From the NCBI RefSeq assembly GCF_008151785.1, contig NZ_CP036523.1, positions 434,001-498,000 on the forward strand: a stretch of DNA of 64,000 bases, given 5' to 3'. The stretch is from Peptacetobacter hiranonis. GTDB lineage: Bacteria > Bacillota > Clostridia > Peptostreptococcales > Peptostreptococcaceae. Under the pieces are notes generated by a model. The model made no database searches. It was given only the letters and a program-made list of their open reading frames with translations, and was not told where the DNA came from. The position numbers and the translations under genes are program-made. Each line of letters begins with the position of its first letter. The stretch's first letter is position 1. Positions 47,018 to 56,539 of this stretch are shown here, one piece after another.

Positions 47018-48991
47018 CTATTTTCTTTTATTCATTTGATCAAGTAAGTTCTCGTTTTTCATTGAGCAAGTTTTTAAATTTCCGCAAGCTGAGCAGTTAG
47101 CACAGCCTCCATTTTCTCCACCGCCACTACAACTACTGCAGCTGCTTCCTGGTCTAGTGAAGATTCTAATAAGTATAACGGCTGTAATTATTACAATCAC
47201 TGCAGTTATAGCTATTTCTATTGGAGAATTTGCTGCAGCAAATGCACTACCAACTATATTCACTATTACACCAGCAACCCAAGCAAGTGCAAACTGGTAG
47301 AATAGAGAAGTGAACATCATCTTGTTTCCGTATTCTTTTCTCATTGTAGCTAGAGCAGCTATACAAGGAGTGTAAAGTGCTGTGAAAACAAGGAATGCAT
47401 AAGCTGTAACACCTGTAAATACTGTAGGTAATACTTCTGGAAGGTTACCGTAAAGTATGCTAAGTGTATTTACAACAACTTCTTTTGCTCCAAGTCCAGT
47501 AAGAAGGGCAACTGAAGTTCTCCAATCGCTAAATCCTAGTGGTCTAAATATAGGAGCTATTACTTTTCCTATATAAGCTAGGAAAGAGTCGTTTATATTT
47601 TCTGTAAATCCGTTAAAGTTGAATGAAGAGAATGCCCAGATAACAACAGACATCGCAAACATTATAGTAACAACTTTAACTAAGAATCCTTTAGATTTAT
47701 TCCAAGTATTTTTTAGAAGAGCGCTGATTGTAGGTACTTTGTACTCAGGTAGCTCTAATATGAATGGCTCAACCTCGTTTTTGAAAGTAGTTCTATTTAA
47801 GAACAGTGCAACTATTATCGCAGCCACAATTCCAACTAAGTAAAGTGAAGCTGTAACGATAGCCTGATTTTTAGGGAAGAAAACTGCAACAAATAATGCA
47901 TAAACTGGTAATTTTGCACCACAAGTCATTAGAGGTGCTATAAGTGCAGTTATTTTTCTATCCTTTTCGCTTTCAAGAGTTCTTGTAGCCATTATTGCTG
48001 GAGAAGAACAACCCATACCCATTATCATAGGTATAAATGCTTTACCAGAAAGTCCAACTCTTCTCATTATTCTATCCATTAAAAATGCTGTTCTTGACAT
48101 GTATCCACTGTCTTCAAACAGAGATATTCCAAAGAATAAAGTACATATTAATGGGAAGAAAGGAAGTGTTCCGCCAAGTCCACCAATTATACCGTCTACT
48201 ATTAAAGATCTAAACCAAGGGCTAGAACCTGCAAGTGCGGCATCTGCTGGTGCGGCGATGTAGTTTTCAATAAGTCCCGCAAATCCTTCCTGAAGTGGGC
48301 CTCCAACCCAGTCAAATGTAAATTTGAAAAGAAGTAATAAAAGACCTATGAATATTGGATAAGCAAATATTGGATGAAGCACTATGCTGTCTATCTTATC
48401 GCTTATAGTCTTTTTATCTTCTTTTGGGAAATTTGTACAAAGAGCAAGTTTTTCTTCTATTATTTTGTAAGTTTCCTCTTCATTTCCCCAGTTAGTAGAG
48501 TAGATAAACGGCTTTCTTGCAGCTTCTCTTAGTTTAGAAGCTATGTCATCTACACCCTCTTTTTTCTTTGCAACTATTGGAATAACAGTCACTCCAAATT
48601 CACGAGCTAATTTATGAGTATCAATCTCCATTCCTCTAGCTTTTGCAACATCAAGCATATTTAAAAGTATAACTATTGGCTTGTTAAACTGCATAAGCTG
48701 AGTAGTTAAGTAAAGATTTCTAGTTAAGTTTGATGCGTCGACAACGTTTAAAATTAAATCGACGTCCTCTTTTTCAAGGAATGATTTAGAAACTTTTTCT
48801 TCATTAGAAAAAGTATCCATCGCATAAATTCCAGGAAGGTCGACAATTTTTATATCGTCTTCAAGAAATCCTTCTTTTTTCTCTATTGTAACGCCTGGCC
48901 AGTTACCCACATACTGGTTTGAACCTGTAAGTAGGTTGAATACTGTAGTTTTACCGACGTTTGGGTTTCCTAAAAGTGCTATATTTAACAA
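47018..48991 (-). CDS. feoB: Ferrous iron transporter FeoB with fused Cys-rich tail
   Basis: FeoB imports Fe2+. The 657-residue protein begins with the G domain (G1 GNPNVGKTTVFN, G3 DLPG, G4 NMLD), followed by gate-containing membrane domains (MGMGCSSPAIMATRTL, about 320-335). The C terminus adds a further hydrophobic helix (IEIAITAVIVIITAVILI) and a cysteine-rich tail with CSSC, CANC and CGNLKTC. In many Firmicutes that module is a separate FeoB-associated Cys-rich protein; here it is fused. feoA lies just upstream with an 11-bp gap. Confidence 0.95.
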   Translation of the reverse strand: MLNIALLGNPNVGKTTVFNLLTGSNQYVGNWPGVTIEKKEGFLEDDIKIVDLPGIYAMDTFSNEEKVSKSFLEKEDVDLILNVVDASNLTRNLYLTTQLMQFNKPIVILLNMLDVAKARGMEIDTHKLAREFGVTVIPIVAKKKEGVDDIASKLREAARKPFIYSTNWGNEEETYKIIEEKLALCTNFPKEDKKTISDKIDSIVLHPIFAYPIFIGLLLLLFKFTFDWVGGPLQEGFAGLIENYIAAPADAALAGSSPWFRSLIVDGIIGGLGGTLPFFPLICTLFFGISLFEDSGYMSRTAFLMDRIMRRVGLSGKAFIPMIMGMGCSSPAIMATRTLESEKDRKITALIAPLMTCGAKLPVYALFVAVFFPKNQAIVTASLYLVGIVAAIIVALFLNRTTFKNEVEPFILELPEYKVPTISALLKNTWNKSKGFLVKVVTIMFAMSVVIWAFSSFNFNGFTENINDSFLAYIGKVIAPIFRPLGFSDWRTSVALLTGLGAKEVVVNTLSILYGNLPEVLPTVFTGVTAYAFLVFTALYTPCIAALATMRKEYGNKMMFTSLFYQFALAWVAGVIVNIVGSAFAAANSPIEIAITAVIVIITAVILIRIFTRPGSSCSSCSGGGENGGCANCSACGNLKTCSMKNENLLDQMNKRK

Positions 48992-49002
48992 ATTCTACCT
49001 CC

Positions 49003-49224
49003 TTACTGAAGAACTATGTTCTTTGCGTCAGATTTTCTGATAGCAAGATCAAGCCCTCTAAATCTTACAAGTATTGGGTCACCAAAAGGAGCAACCTTTT
49101 TTACTTCTATTTCAGTGTTGTTTATACAACCTAGAGCAAGAAGTCTTTTTGCTAATTTTTCGTTTCCATTTATATTATCAATGCGGCCTTTTTCGCCAAC
49201 TTTTAAATCAAAAACTGTATTCAT
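49003..49224 (-). CDS. feoA: FeoA, iron transport accessory protein
   Basis: This 73-residue SH3-like FeoA has the family pattern LKVGEKGRIDNINGNEKLAKRLLALG and PFGDPILVRFRGLDLAIRK. It assists FeoB. It is the first gene of the feoAB pair, with AAGGAGG before the ATG and Fur-like palindromes upstream. Confidence 0.93.
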   Translation of the reverse strand: MNTVFDLKVGEKGRIDNINGNEKLAKRLLALGCINNTEIEVKKVAPFGDPILVRFRGLDLAIRKSDAKNIVLQ

Positions 49225-49243
49225 GCTAATTCCTCCTTAAAAT

Positions 49244-49274
49244 TAATGAAATTCATTATCAATATCTTATTGAT
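49244..49274 (-). promoter_or_regulatory. Fur-like operator of feoAB
   Basis: TAATGAA-A-TTCATTA (49244-49258) is a perfect 7-1-7 inverted repeat. It abuts a second one, ATCAATA-TCT-TATTGAT (49258-49274). On the minus strand they include TGATAAT, a Fur half-box. They lie 20-50 bp upstream of feoA. The rest of the 49275-49420 gap is AT-rich with no gene visible. Confidence 0.6.
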
Positions 49275-49423
49275 ATTATATCTCAAAAACTTATGTATGT
49301 CAATTAAAATCAATACTTGAAGGGATATTAAAATTTTAAAAGAAGTTGAGAAATAAAAAAGATGATAAAATTTATCAGAAAAATTAAGGAAATACAGTGA
49401 TATTTACGCAAAATTAGGGATAT

Positions 49424-49478
49424 AAAAAAGCTGCTGAAGGAACTTTAATTACATAAAAGTAAAACTTCAACAGCTTTT
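49424..49478 (-). terminator. Terminator of the flavin oxidoreductase gene
   Basis: AAAAAGCTGCTGAAG faces CTTCAACAGCTTTTT around an AT-rich loop. It can end the minus-strand transcript that starts at 51494. Confidence 0.75.
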
Positions 49479-49562
49479 TAATTTATATATATATTTAATG
49501 GTGATTAGTAACTTTTTAATCAATATTTATCTAGTTAAAATTTATAATTTTGTACTTTAAAT

Positions 49563-51494
49563 CTATATTTCTCCAGCTACCTCGTACGCTTCTCTTATAG
49601 AGTTTATAGCACGTCTAGCTCTTTTAGTATCGCCTATAACGTGACAAGGGATAGATAGTTTTTCACATTCATTCTTAATTTCATCGTGAGCTTTAGCTTT
49701 AGCACCGATTGCCATAACAACGCTATCTGCAAGTATGTATTCTTCTTCGCCATCTCTATCAACAGCTATAAAACCATCTCCAATACGAGTAAGTCTTGCA
49801 GAAGTTTCCGCTTTGATATTACTCTTACTTAAAGATTCCATAACGCATATTTTTCTAATAGCACCTAAATCTTTTGCAACCTCGTCGTTCATTTCTACTA
49901 TTGTAACGTCTAGGTCTAAATTTTCTTTGATAAATTCAGCAGTTTCAACACCTACAAGTCCACCACCAATTACTACACATTTGCCAAATGGAACAGATTT
50001 TCCATTTAATACATCGTGAGAAGAGAATACATTATCATTATCGTATCCATCCACAGGTATTTTTATAGGTACAGCACCTATTGCAGCAACTACCTCATCA
50101 GGCATTTCTTTTCTTATAAGTTCTGCATTTACAGGTGTGTTTAAATGTATTTCTATGCCTAGTCTTTCAGCTTTTTTCTCATAAGACTGGGCAGCAAGTA
50201 GCATTTCGTTCTTTCTTGGAGCTTTTCCAGCCGTTAAGAACTGTCCTCCAGTGTGGTCAGATGATTCATATACAACAACATCGTGTCCTTTTTCTTTTAA
50301 AAGACAAGCTACCTCAAGTCCACCAACACCAGCACCTGCAACAAGTACCTTTTTCTTTTCAGTTGGTTTAGATATAAAATCATCAGACTCGTGCCCAAGT
50401 AGAGGGTTTCTTAAACAAGTGATGAAAGGCACATTAGGATCTGTAAATCCATCGTAGCAACCCTGATTGCATCCAACACAGTACACTATTTCATCAAGTT
50501 TTCCGTCTTTTGCTTTATTACAGAATTCTGGATCGGCAAGCTGTCCTCTACCAACGACAACCATATCTGCTTTTCCATCTGCAATTATCTCATCTGCTAA
50601 TTTTGGAGTATTAATTCTACCAACAGCTATTGTAACCATACCAGTTTCCTTCTTTATTCTAGCTGCGTTTTCTACATTAAATCCGTTTGGGATATCAATA
50701 GGTGGAACTTCATATTTTAAACCAGGTGTAATCATATTTCCTCTAGAAATATCTAGTGCATCTACACCAGCTTCTTTAGCCATTAAGCAGAATTTTATAA
50801 TATCATCTATAGTAAGCCCGTTTTTGAAATAATCGTCGTGAGCATCAACTCTCATTATTAAAGGCATATCATTTGGTATATTTTTTCTTATTGCTCTTAT
50901 ACATTCAAGAGGGAATTTTGCTCTATTTTCAAGGCTACCACCATATTCATCATCTCTATTATTCATACCTGCGGTTAGGAATGAGTGTGGTAGGTAATTG
51001 TGTCCACAGTGGAATCCTATACAATCGTATCCAGCTTCAACACTTCTTCTAGCAGCTTCTCCAAAGCTATCTACAACCTCTTTAATTTTTTCAACACTTA
51101 TTTTTGGGATAGTGTATTTCCCGTATTTAAAGTCATCTGCAACTAAAATCTCTGCACTAGGATCTAATGAAGATGCTAAACTTCCTTGCCAAAGCTGTAC
51201 TCCACATTTTCCACCGGCATTGTGGATAGCTTCAGTAAATTTTTTATGTGATTCTATTAAAGAATCGCTGTGAATTGCTAAAAATCCCTTTGGTGCACTC
51301 GCTTTGTGGACAGAACAGACCTCACTCATATTAAGTCCACATCCACCTTTTACTCTGGCAACTTGGTAATCTATTATCTGCTGAGATACATTTCCGTCTT
51401 CCTCAGCCATTTTAGTCCCCATTGCTGGGAAAATTATACGGTTTTTAAGGTGTAAACCTTTTAAATCTATAGAATTAAATAAATTATTAAACAT
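49563..51494 (-). CDS. Old-yellow-enzyme family NADH:flavin oxidoreductase (2-enoate/2,4-dienoyl-CoA reductase type)
   Basis: This 643-residue enzyme has three parts. The FMN-binding TIM barrel covers about residues 1-335 (HSFLTAGMNNRDDEYGGSLENRAKFPLE). A 4Fe-4S site follows (CVGCNQGCYDGFTDPNVPFITCLRNP). The C-terminal FAD/NAD domain holds VLVAGAGVGGLEVACLLKEKGHDV and VVIGGGLVGVETAEFI. This matches 2-enoate reductase, FadH and BaiCD; substrate unknown. The ATG at 51494 follows GAAAGGAGAG; the longer frame adds 12 residues without a ribosome site. The AraC regulator upstream on the same strand may control it. Confidence 0.88.
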   Translation of the reverse strand: MFNNLFNSIDLKGLHLKNRIIFPAMGTKMAEEDGNVSQQIIDYQVARVKGGCGLNMSEVCSVHKASAPKGFLAIHSDSLIESHKKFTEAIHNAGGKCGVQLWQGSLASSLDPSAEILVADDFKYGKYTIPKISVEKIKEVVDSFGEAARRSVEAGYDCIGFHCGHNYLPHSFLTAGMNNRDDEYGGSLENRAKFPLECIRAIRKNIPNDMPLIMRVDAHDDYFKNGLTIDDIIKFCLMAKEAGVDALDISRGNMITPGLKYEVPPIDIPNGFNVENAARIKKETGMVTIAVGRINTPKLADEIIADGKADMVVVGRGQLADPEFCNKAKDGKLDEIVYCVGCNQGCYDGFTDPNVPFITCLRNPLLGHESDDFISKPTEKKKVLVAGAGVGGLEVACLLKEKGHDVVVYESSDHTGGQFLTAGKAPRKNEMLLAAQSYEKKAERLGIEIHLNTPVNAELIRKEMPDEVVAAIGAVPIKIPVDGYDNDNVFSSHDVLNGKSVPFGKCVVIGGGLVGVETAEFIKENLDLDVTIVEMNDEVAKDLGAIRKICVMESLSKSNIKAETSARLTRIGDGFIAVDRDGEEEYILADSVVMAIGAKAKAHDEIKNECEKLSIPCHVIGDTKRARRAINSIREAYEVAGEI

Positions 51495-51569
51495 AAAAAT
51501 CTCTCCTTTCGGGAAGAAATTATAGCACACGAAAAAAGCGAGTTTATGTCAATTTTAATACTTTTTTTA

Positions 51570-52769
51570 TCATTTTTTAATATTTATATACTCTGTTGGA
51601 GAAATTCCATTGTATTTTACAAAAGCTCTTTGGAAGGTGGAAAGGCTCTTAAATCCACATTCACAAGATATCTGTAGTATTGTAAGTTTTGTTATTTTAA
51701 GCAAAGTGTAAGAAAGTCTTAGTCTGACTTTTTCAAGTTCCTCGGCAAATGAGGTAAAGTAGTACTCTTCTAAGATAGAGTTTATAGTATAAGTCTTGAT
51801 ATGTAGCTCTTTTGCGACATCTTCAACAGTTATATCTTTATAAAAGTGTAGGTAAATATACTGAATAACCTTTAAATATAAGTCTTTCATAGCGAAAAAT
51901 CTTTTATTATCAACTATATTATCTTCTCTATATTCTATTGGAGATTTTCCTATATATTTTTCAAAAACTCTATAAAAAGAAGGAACGTTTTTAAAGCCTA
52001 AAAGCTCTGTTATATACGAGATTGATAAGTCTTCAAAATGCAGCAGTGAGCACGCATTTACAATAGTTCCAAAATCTTTTAGCTCTTTAAAAGTATAACC
52101 AGATTTCTTTTTTATCAGCTGATTTACGTACGACGGATTTAGTTCTAAATCCTTAGCTATATCGTCCAAAGAAGATTTATTTCCTTGATATAAAATAGCA
52201 TCTTTTATATGGTTCCAAAGTTTATCCTCGTTTTTAAGATGCGAGTTAAAACTATTATAATCCCCGTATAATTCAAGTGAATTTCTGCAAAATAGAGTGT
52301 AAACCTCTAAAACAGCGTATAGGATTATATTTTCAGAGCCGAATTTATTAGAATTGTACTCGGATAATATATACTCAAATCTATTTTTTATGTATGGATC
52401 AGAGCATTTTTGATATGGCTCTGTTTCATGAACTAATTGATAATTCACACCTTTGTCGTGTTTTTCCCACATTGTGTGCATAAAAAGACCAATGTAGAAT
52501 TTTATCGTATAGACTTTGATCGGCTTTACGACATCCACACTGTAAATATGGTATGGATATAGGCAAAGGAAGGTATCTTTTTCTAGCGGATAGTTTACTC
52601 CATTTATGTTTATAGTTCCTTCGCCATCGCAAACGTACCAAAGCTCGACAAGTTTATGTATTTTTAAATCTATGTTTTCAGTTATAGTAGTTTTTTCAAC
52701 TTTTATATCTTTTTCAAAATAATTATCGTAATAATCTATTCCAGTAAACCAATTTTCTTTTTTCTTCAT
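51570..52769 (-). CDS. AraC-family regulator with two DNA-binding domains
   Basis: This is a transcription regulator of 399 residues. The N-terminal part (about 1-140) is cupin-like and probably senses a ligand (WYVCDGEGTININGVNYPLEKD). Two AraC-type HTH regions follow. The first spans about 170-272 (SLDDIAKDLELNPSYVNQLIKKKSG, ITELLGFKNVPSFYRVFEKYIGKSPIEYR). The second spans about 295-398 (TVEDVAKELHIKTYTINSIL, ISCECGFKSLSTFQRAFVKYNGISPTEY). Ordinary family members have one. The ATG is at 52769 with AAAGG upstream. It may regulate the adjacent reductase or the divergent Gx transporter. Confidence 0.88.
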   Translation of the reverse strand: MKKKENWFTGIDYYDNYFEKDIKVEKTTITENIDLKIHKLVELWYVCDGEGTININGVNYPLEKDTFLCLYPYHIYSVDVVKPIKVYTIKFYIGLFMHTMWEKHDKGVNYQLVHETEPYQKCSDPYIKNRFEYILSEYNSNKFGSENIILYAVLEVYTLFCRNSLELYGDYNSFNSHLKNEDKLWNHIKDAILYQGNKSSLDDIAKDLELNPSYVNQLIKKKSGYTFKELKDFGTIVNACSLLHFEDLSISYITELLGFKNVPSFYRVFEKYIGKSPIEYREDNIVDNKRFFAMKDLYLKVIQYIYLHFYKDITVEDVAKELHIKTYTINSILEEYYFTSFAEELEKVRLRLSYTLLKITKLTILQISCECGFKSLSTFQRAFVKYNGISPTEYINIKK

Positions 52770-52862
52770 TAGCAAGACCAACCTTTGTATAGTATTTTGT
52801 TTAATTATAATATACTATGATATAATAGCAATTGTAACAAAATTATTAAAAAGGAGAACATT

Positions 52863-53384
52863 ATGTCTGAGAAAAGAATAGAAACGAAAAAACTGACTTT
52901 CCTAGGACTTATGGTAGGGTACAGTTTGATTTTATATATAATAGAGGGGTTTATTCCTAATCCAATGGTTGCGGTGTTTCCGGGAGCAAAGCTAGGTCTT
53001 AGCAATATTATTACTTTGGTTGCTCTTATGACACTTGGGTTTAAGGATACTTTTATAATTCTTACAGTTAGGATTATTCTTTCTTCTATTTTTACAGGAC
53101 CGATGTCTTATTTGATGTTTAGTATCGGTGGAGGATATTTGAGTCTTGTTGTTATGTATTTGTTTAGTAGGATTAAAGGTTTTTCTACTATTGGTATAAG
53201 TGTTGGTGGTGCGATAGGGCACAATGTTGGGCAGTTGCTTGTTGCGTCGGCGATAGTGAAGAATATTGCGATGACGACTTATCTGCCATTCATGCTAATA
53301 ACATCACTGGTAACGGGGATTTTCGTAGGAATTGTTTCGAAGTTTACAATACCTTACGTAAAATCTCGGATTAAAAAATTATAG
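52863..53384 (+). CDS. Gx transporter family membrane protein
   Basis: This 173-residue membrane protein has about five hydrophobic helices, ECF-S-like in size, with PNPMVAVFPGAKLGLSNIITL and SIGGGYLSLVVM. The family is often misnamed heptaprenyl diphosphate synthase component I and commonly sits beside extracellular electron transfer or FMN-transfer genes. No such partners are seen here. An AAAAGGAG site precedes the ATG. Its stop codon lies in the arm of the repeat element that follows. Confidence 0.8.
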   Translation: MSEKRIETKKLTFLGLMVGYSLILYIIEGFIPNPMVAVFPGAKLGLSNIITLVALMTLGFKDTFIILTVRIILSSIFTGPMSYLMFSIGGGYLSLVVMYLFSRIKGFSTIGISVGGAIGHNVGQLLVASAIVKNIAMTTYLPFMLITSLVTGIFVGIVSKFTIPYVKSRIKKL

Positions 53385-53577
53385 GAAATATATCTCTGTA
53401 TTTTAGCAGAGCTTGAAAAAATCTATTTATACCCTCTACAGGCTTCGACGTGTGTGAGTGCAAACTGTTTTGTTGAAAATTTTTTGCACGTCTGCAGATT
53501 GTCGAGGGGTATGAATAGATTTTTTTTCAAGCTATTAACTAAAATTATAAGAGATTGTATTTTCCTATAATTTTTTT
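53382..53577 (+). repeat. Structured repeat element, class A, copy 2, ending in a T-run
   Basis: This is a long nested palindrome. ATAGGAAA and CAGAGCTTG on the left pair with AAGCT and TTTTCCTAT on the right, and TTGAAAAAATCTATTTATACCC (from 53413) pairs with GGGTATGAATAGATTTTTTTTCAA (to 53530). Conserved boxes: CCTCTACAGGCTTCG (53433-53447) and CTGCAGATTGTCGAG (53492-53506). The inner stem is GACGTG/CACGTC. Seven Ts at 53571-53577 make the whole unit a terminator. The rest to 53849 holds only the degV promoter. Confidence 0.7.
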
Positions 53578-53722
53578 AAAATCGAGATTTATATAGTAAG
53601 GTGTTGTCTACTTCTTCAACAATTTACAGGTTTGGGAGTGATAGTTTTTTGTGATGGTTTGTGTGTGGAATTTTTAGATTATTTTGATATGGGAATATGT
53701 TTTTTGTAATGTTATTAGAATC

Positions 53723-53751
53723 TCGACGATGTTATTGTTATATAGTATAAT
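53723..53751 (+). promoter_or_regulatory. Candidate degV promoter
   Basis: TATAAT at 53746-53751 with TCGACG (4/6 to TTGACA) 17 bp upstream at 53723-53728. The leader to the TTG start is about 95 bp. Confidence 0.4.
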
Positions 53752-53849
53752 GAATTGTATAGCAATGTGTTTTTTTATGTTGTTATTTTAATTGTCAAGA
53801 GATTTATAAATATGTATATTCAAATAGAGTGATTTAGGAGGGTTTTAAA

Positions 53850-54701
53850 TTGGCAAATATAAAGATAGTTACAGATGGTTCATGTGATTTTCCTCAGGAG
53901 ATTTTAGATATAGTTAATCCTGAGATAGTTAGAATTAACGTAGCTTTTGGAGAGGATTCTTATGTAGGTGGAGTTGATATAGATGAGAAGACTTTCTATG
54001 AAAAGATGAGAGGTTGTAAGGAGCTTCCAAAGACTTCAAGTCCTTCTTTAGAGAGATTTATGGAAGTTTATGGAAATGAAGAGTATGAGGAGATAATAGT
54101 TTTTACACTTACTTCTAAGTTATCAGGTACATACAGTAATGCTGTTATTTCTAAAAATATGTATCTTGAAGATCATGATTATAAGAGAATAGAGGTTATA
54201 GATTCTGAAAATGGTTCTATAGCAGTTGCGCTTATGATTTTAAAGACACATCAGTTAATAGAAGCTGGAAAGAATATGGACGAAATTTTAGAGGCTATAG
54301 AGCAGATGAAAAAAGATATGGTATTCTATGGTACTCTAGATACTTTAGAAAATGCTATAAAAGGTGGTAGAGTAAACCCTATCGCAGGTAAACTTATAAA
54401 CGCACTTAATTTTAAAGTGATAATCAAAATAGATGAAGGTCTAGTTAAACCTATAGATAAAGCTAGAGGTGAAAGCAACAGTCTTAAGAAACTATTCACA
54501 TATATCAAAAACTGTGTTGATATAAATGAAATAGAGCATAAAGACATAATAGTTGGGCATGCAAACTGTCCAGAAAAAGCAGAAAAAGTTAAGAAATTTA
54601 TAGTAGACCACTATAATTTCGAGGAAACTCTTGTTGCTAATATAGGACCAATAATGGGAACATTTACAGCAGAAGGAGCTATTTTAATAGCAGTTCTTTA
54701 G
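53850..54701 (+). CDS. DegV-family fatty-acid-binding protein
   Basis: This 283-residue protein has the DegV fold: KIVTDGSCDFPQEI at the N terminus, KTSSPSLERFMEVYG, the lipid-site FTLTSKLSGTYSNAV, and GTLDTLENAIKGGRVN. DegV/FakB proteins hand fatty acids to FakA for phosphorylation; the substrate here is unknown. It starts with TTG after AGGAGGG. Only 35 bp separate it from pepF, so co-transcription is likely. Confidence 0.88.
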   Translation: MANIKIVTDGSCDFPQEILDIVNPEIVRINVAFGEDSYVGGVDIDEKTFYEKMRGCKELPKTSSPSLERFMEVYGNEEYEEIIVFTLTSKLSGTYSNAVISKNMYLEDHDYKRIEVIDSENGSIAVALMILKTHQLIEAGKNMDEILEAIEQMKKDMVFYGTLDTLENAIKGGRVNPIAGKLINALNFKVIIKIDEGLVKPIDKARGESNSLKKLFTYIKNCVDINEIEHKDIIVGHANCPEKAEKVKKFIVDHYNFEETLVANIGPIMGTFTAEGAILIAVL

Positions 54702-54736
54702 TGTGTAATTTCCCAGGAAATATACAGGAGGCAGTT

Positions 54737-56521
54737 ATGGGAATAGAAAGAAACAATATAGAAGAAAAATATAAATGGGACTTAGCAAAGATGTACCCAG
54801 ATAAAGAGTCAGTTGATGCAGATATTGAAAAGGCAGCAGAATTAACTGATAAGATAGCGCAGTATAAAGGCAAATTAGCTCTTGGTAAAGAGAATTTATT
54901 AAATGCTTTAAAGACTTTAGAAGAAGCATCTAGAGTTATAGAAAAATTATATGTATATACTCATATGAAACACCATGAGGATACAAGAAAGAACGATAAT
55001 CAGGCAGATTCTGTAAAATCTGAGATGATTTCATCTGATTTTGGAGTGGCTTCATCTTATTTAGTGCCAGAGATAATAGCTATGGACGAAAAAGTTTTAG
55101 ATGAATATATGCAGGACGAAGATATGGCATTCTACAAAAAATTCATCGACGATATTTTAAGAGATAAACCACATACATTATCAGAAAGCGAAGAAAAAAT
55201 ACTTGCTTCAGTTTCGGAATTAACTGCAGTTCCTGAAAGTGTATATGATATGCTTGCATATGCAGATATGGAATTCCCAGAAATAGAAGGGGAAAACGGC
55301 GAAAAGATAAAGATAGACCACTTCAATTATTCTCTACTTATAAAGAGCAGAGATAGAAGAGTGAGAAAAGATGCTTTTGAAGGGGAATTTTCTACTTACA
55401 AAAAATTCCAGAACACTTACGCATCAAGTCTTTACGGAGCTATAAAATCAGAAATATTCTACGCAAAAATGAGAAAACACAACTCTGCAATAGAGGGATC
55501 ATTATTTGCGGATAATATAAGTGTAGATGTGTACAACAATTTAATAGATGCTGTACACGAAAGCATACCTACATTAGATAGATATATAGAAGCTAAGAAA
55601 AAATTCTTAGGAATAGAGGATTTACATATGTACGACCTTTATGTTCCTCTAGCTGAAAAATTTGAATATAAGATACCTTATGAGGAAGCACAGCAGATTA
55701 TATTAAAAGCACTTGCTCCTTTAGGAGAAGAGTATTTATCTATAATTCAGAAGGCATTTGATGAAAGATGGATAGATGCTTTTGAAAATGAAGGTAAAAA
55801 AGGTGGAGCTTATTCTTGGGGATGCTACGACTCGCAGCCATACATCCTAACTAGCTACACAGAAGACTTAAATTCATTATTTACATTAATCCATGAATTA
55901 GGACACTCTGTGCACAGCTACTATTCAAGAAATACTCAGCCTTATATATACTCAGATTATAGAATATTTGTTGCAGAGGTTGCATCTACAACTAATGAGT
56001 TATTACTTGTAAATTATTTATTAGAAAATGCAAAATCTAAGGATGAGAGAATTTACCTTTTAAATTACTACTTAGAGCAGTTTAGAACAACAGTACATAG
56101 ACAGACTATGTTTGCTGAATTTGAAAAAATAACTCATGAACAGGTAGAAGCTGGAAAACCACTTACAGCAGATGATTTCACAGAAATATACTACGGATTA
56201 AATAAAAAATACTATGGAAATTCTACCAATGTAGATGAGTTAATAGGAATAGAATGGGCGAGAATACCTCATTTCTACTCTAATTTCTATGTGTATAAAT
56301 ATGCTACAGGATTCTCAGCTGCGAGTGCATTAAGCTCACAGATTTTAAAAGAAGGCAAACCAGCAGTAGATAGATATATAGAATTCTTAAAGAGCGGTGG
56401 CTCAGAATATCCTCTAGATCAGTTAAGAAGAGCTGGAGTGGATATGGAAAAGAAAGAATCAGTTGAAAAGGCATTAGACGTATTTGCAGAGCTTGTTGAA
56501 AAATTAGAAGCAGAAATATAA
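54737..56521 (+). CDS. pepF: Oligoendopeptidase F (M3 metallopeptidase)
   Basis: This 594-residue cytoplasmic zinc endopeptidase digests oligopeptides. The zinc motif is HELGHSVHSYY with the third ligand Glu in the downstream FVAEVASTTNELLL. The C-terminal PHFYSNFYVYKYATGFSAA is typical of PepF. The ATG at 54737 is 5 bp after AGGAGG; the longer frame back to 54701 adds 12 residues without support. It fits an amino-acid-fermenting organism. Confidence 0.93.
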   Translation: MGIERNNIEEKYKWDLAKMYPDKESVDADIEKAAELTDKIAQYKGKLALGKENLLNALKTLEEASRVIEKLYVYTHMKHHEDTRKNDNQADSVKSEMISSDFGVASSYLVPEIIAMDEKVLDEYMQDEDMAFYKKFIDDILRDKPHTLSESEEKILASVSELTAVPESVYDMLAYADMEFPEIEGENGEKIKIDHFNYSLLIKSRDRRVRKDAFEGEFSTYKKFQNTYASSLYGAIKSEIFYAKMRKHNSAIEGSLFADNISVDVYNNLIDAVHESIPTLDRYIEAKKKFLGIEDLHMYDLYVPLAEKFEYKIPYEEAQQIILKALAPLGEEYLSIIQKAFDERWIDAFENEGKKGGAYSWGCYDSQPYILTSYTEDLNSLFTLIHELGHSVHSYYSRNTQPYIYSDYRIFVAEVASTTNELLLVNYLLENAKSKDERIYLLNYYLEQFRTTVHRQTMFAEFEKITHEQVEAGKPLTADDFTEIYYGLNKKYYGNSTNVDELIGIEWARIPHFYSNFYVYKYATGFSAASALSSQILKEGKPAVDRYIEFLKSGGSEYPLDQLRRAGVDMEKKESVEKALDVFAELVEKLEAEI

Positions 56522-56539
56522 TTTTGATGGAGAGATACC

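Noticed and set aside
53578-53849. Extra gene before degV
   Set aside because: Short frames only, no ribosome site. A TCGAGATT/AATCTCGA inverted pair is too short to interpret.
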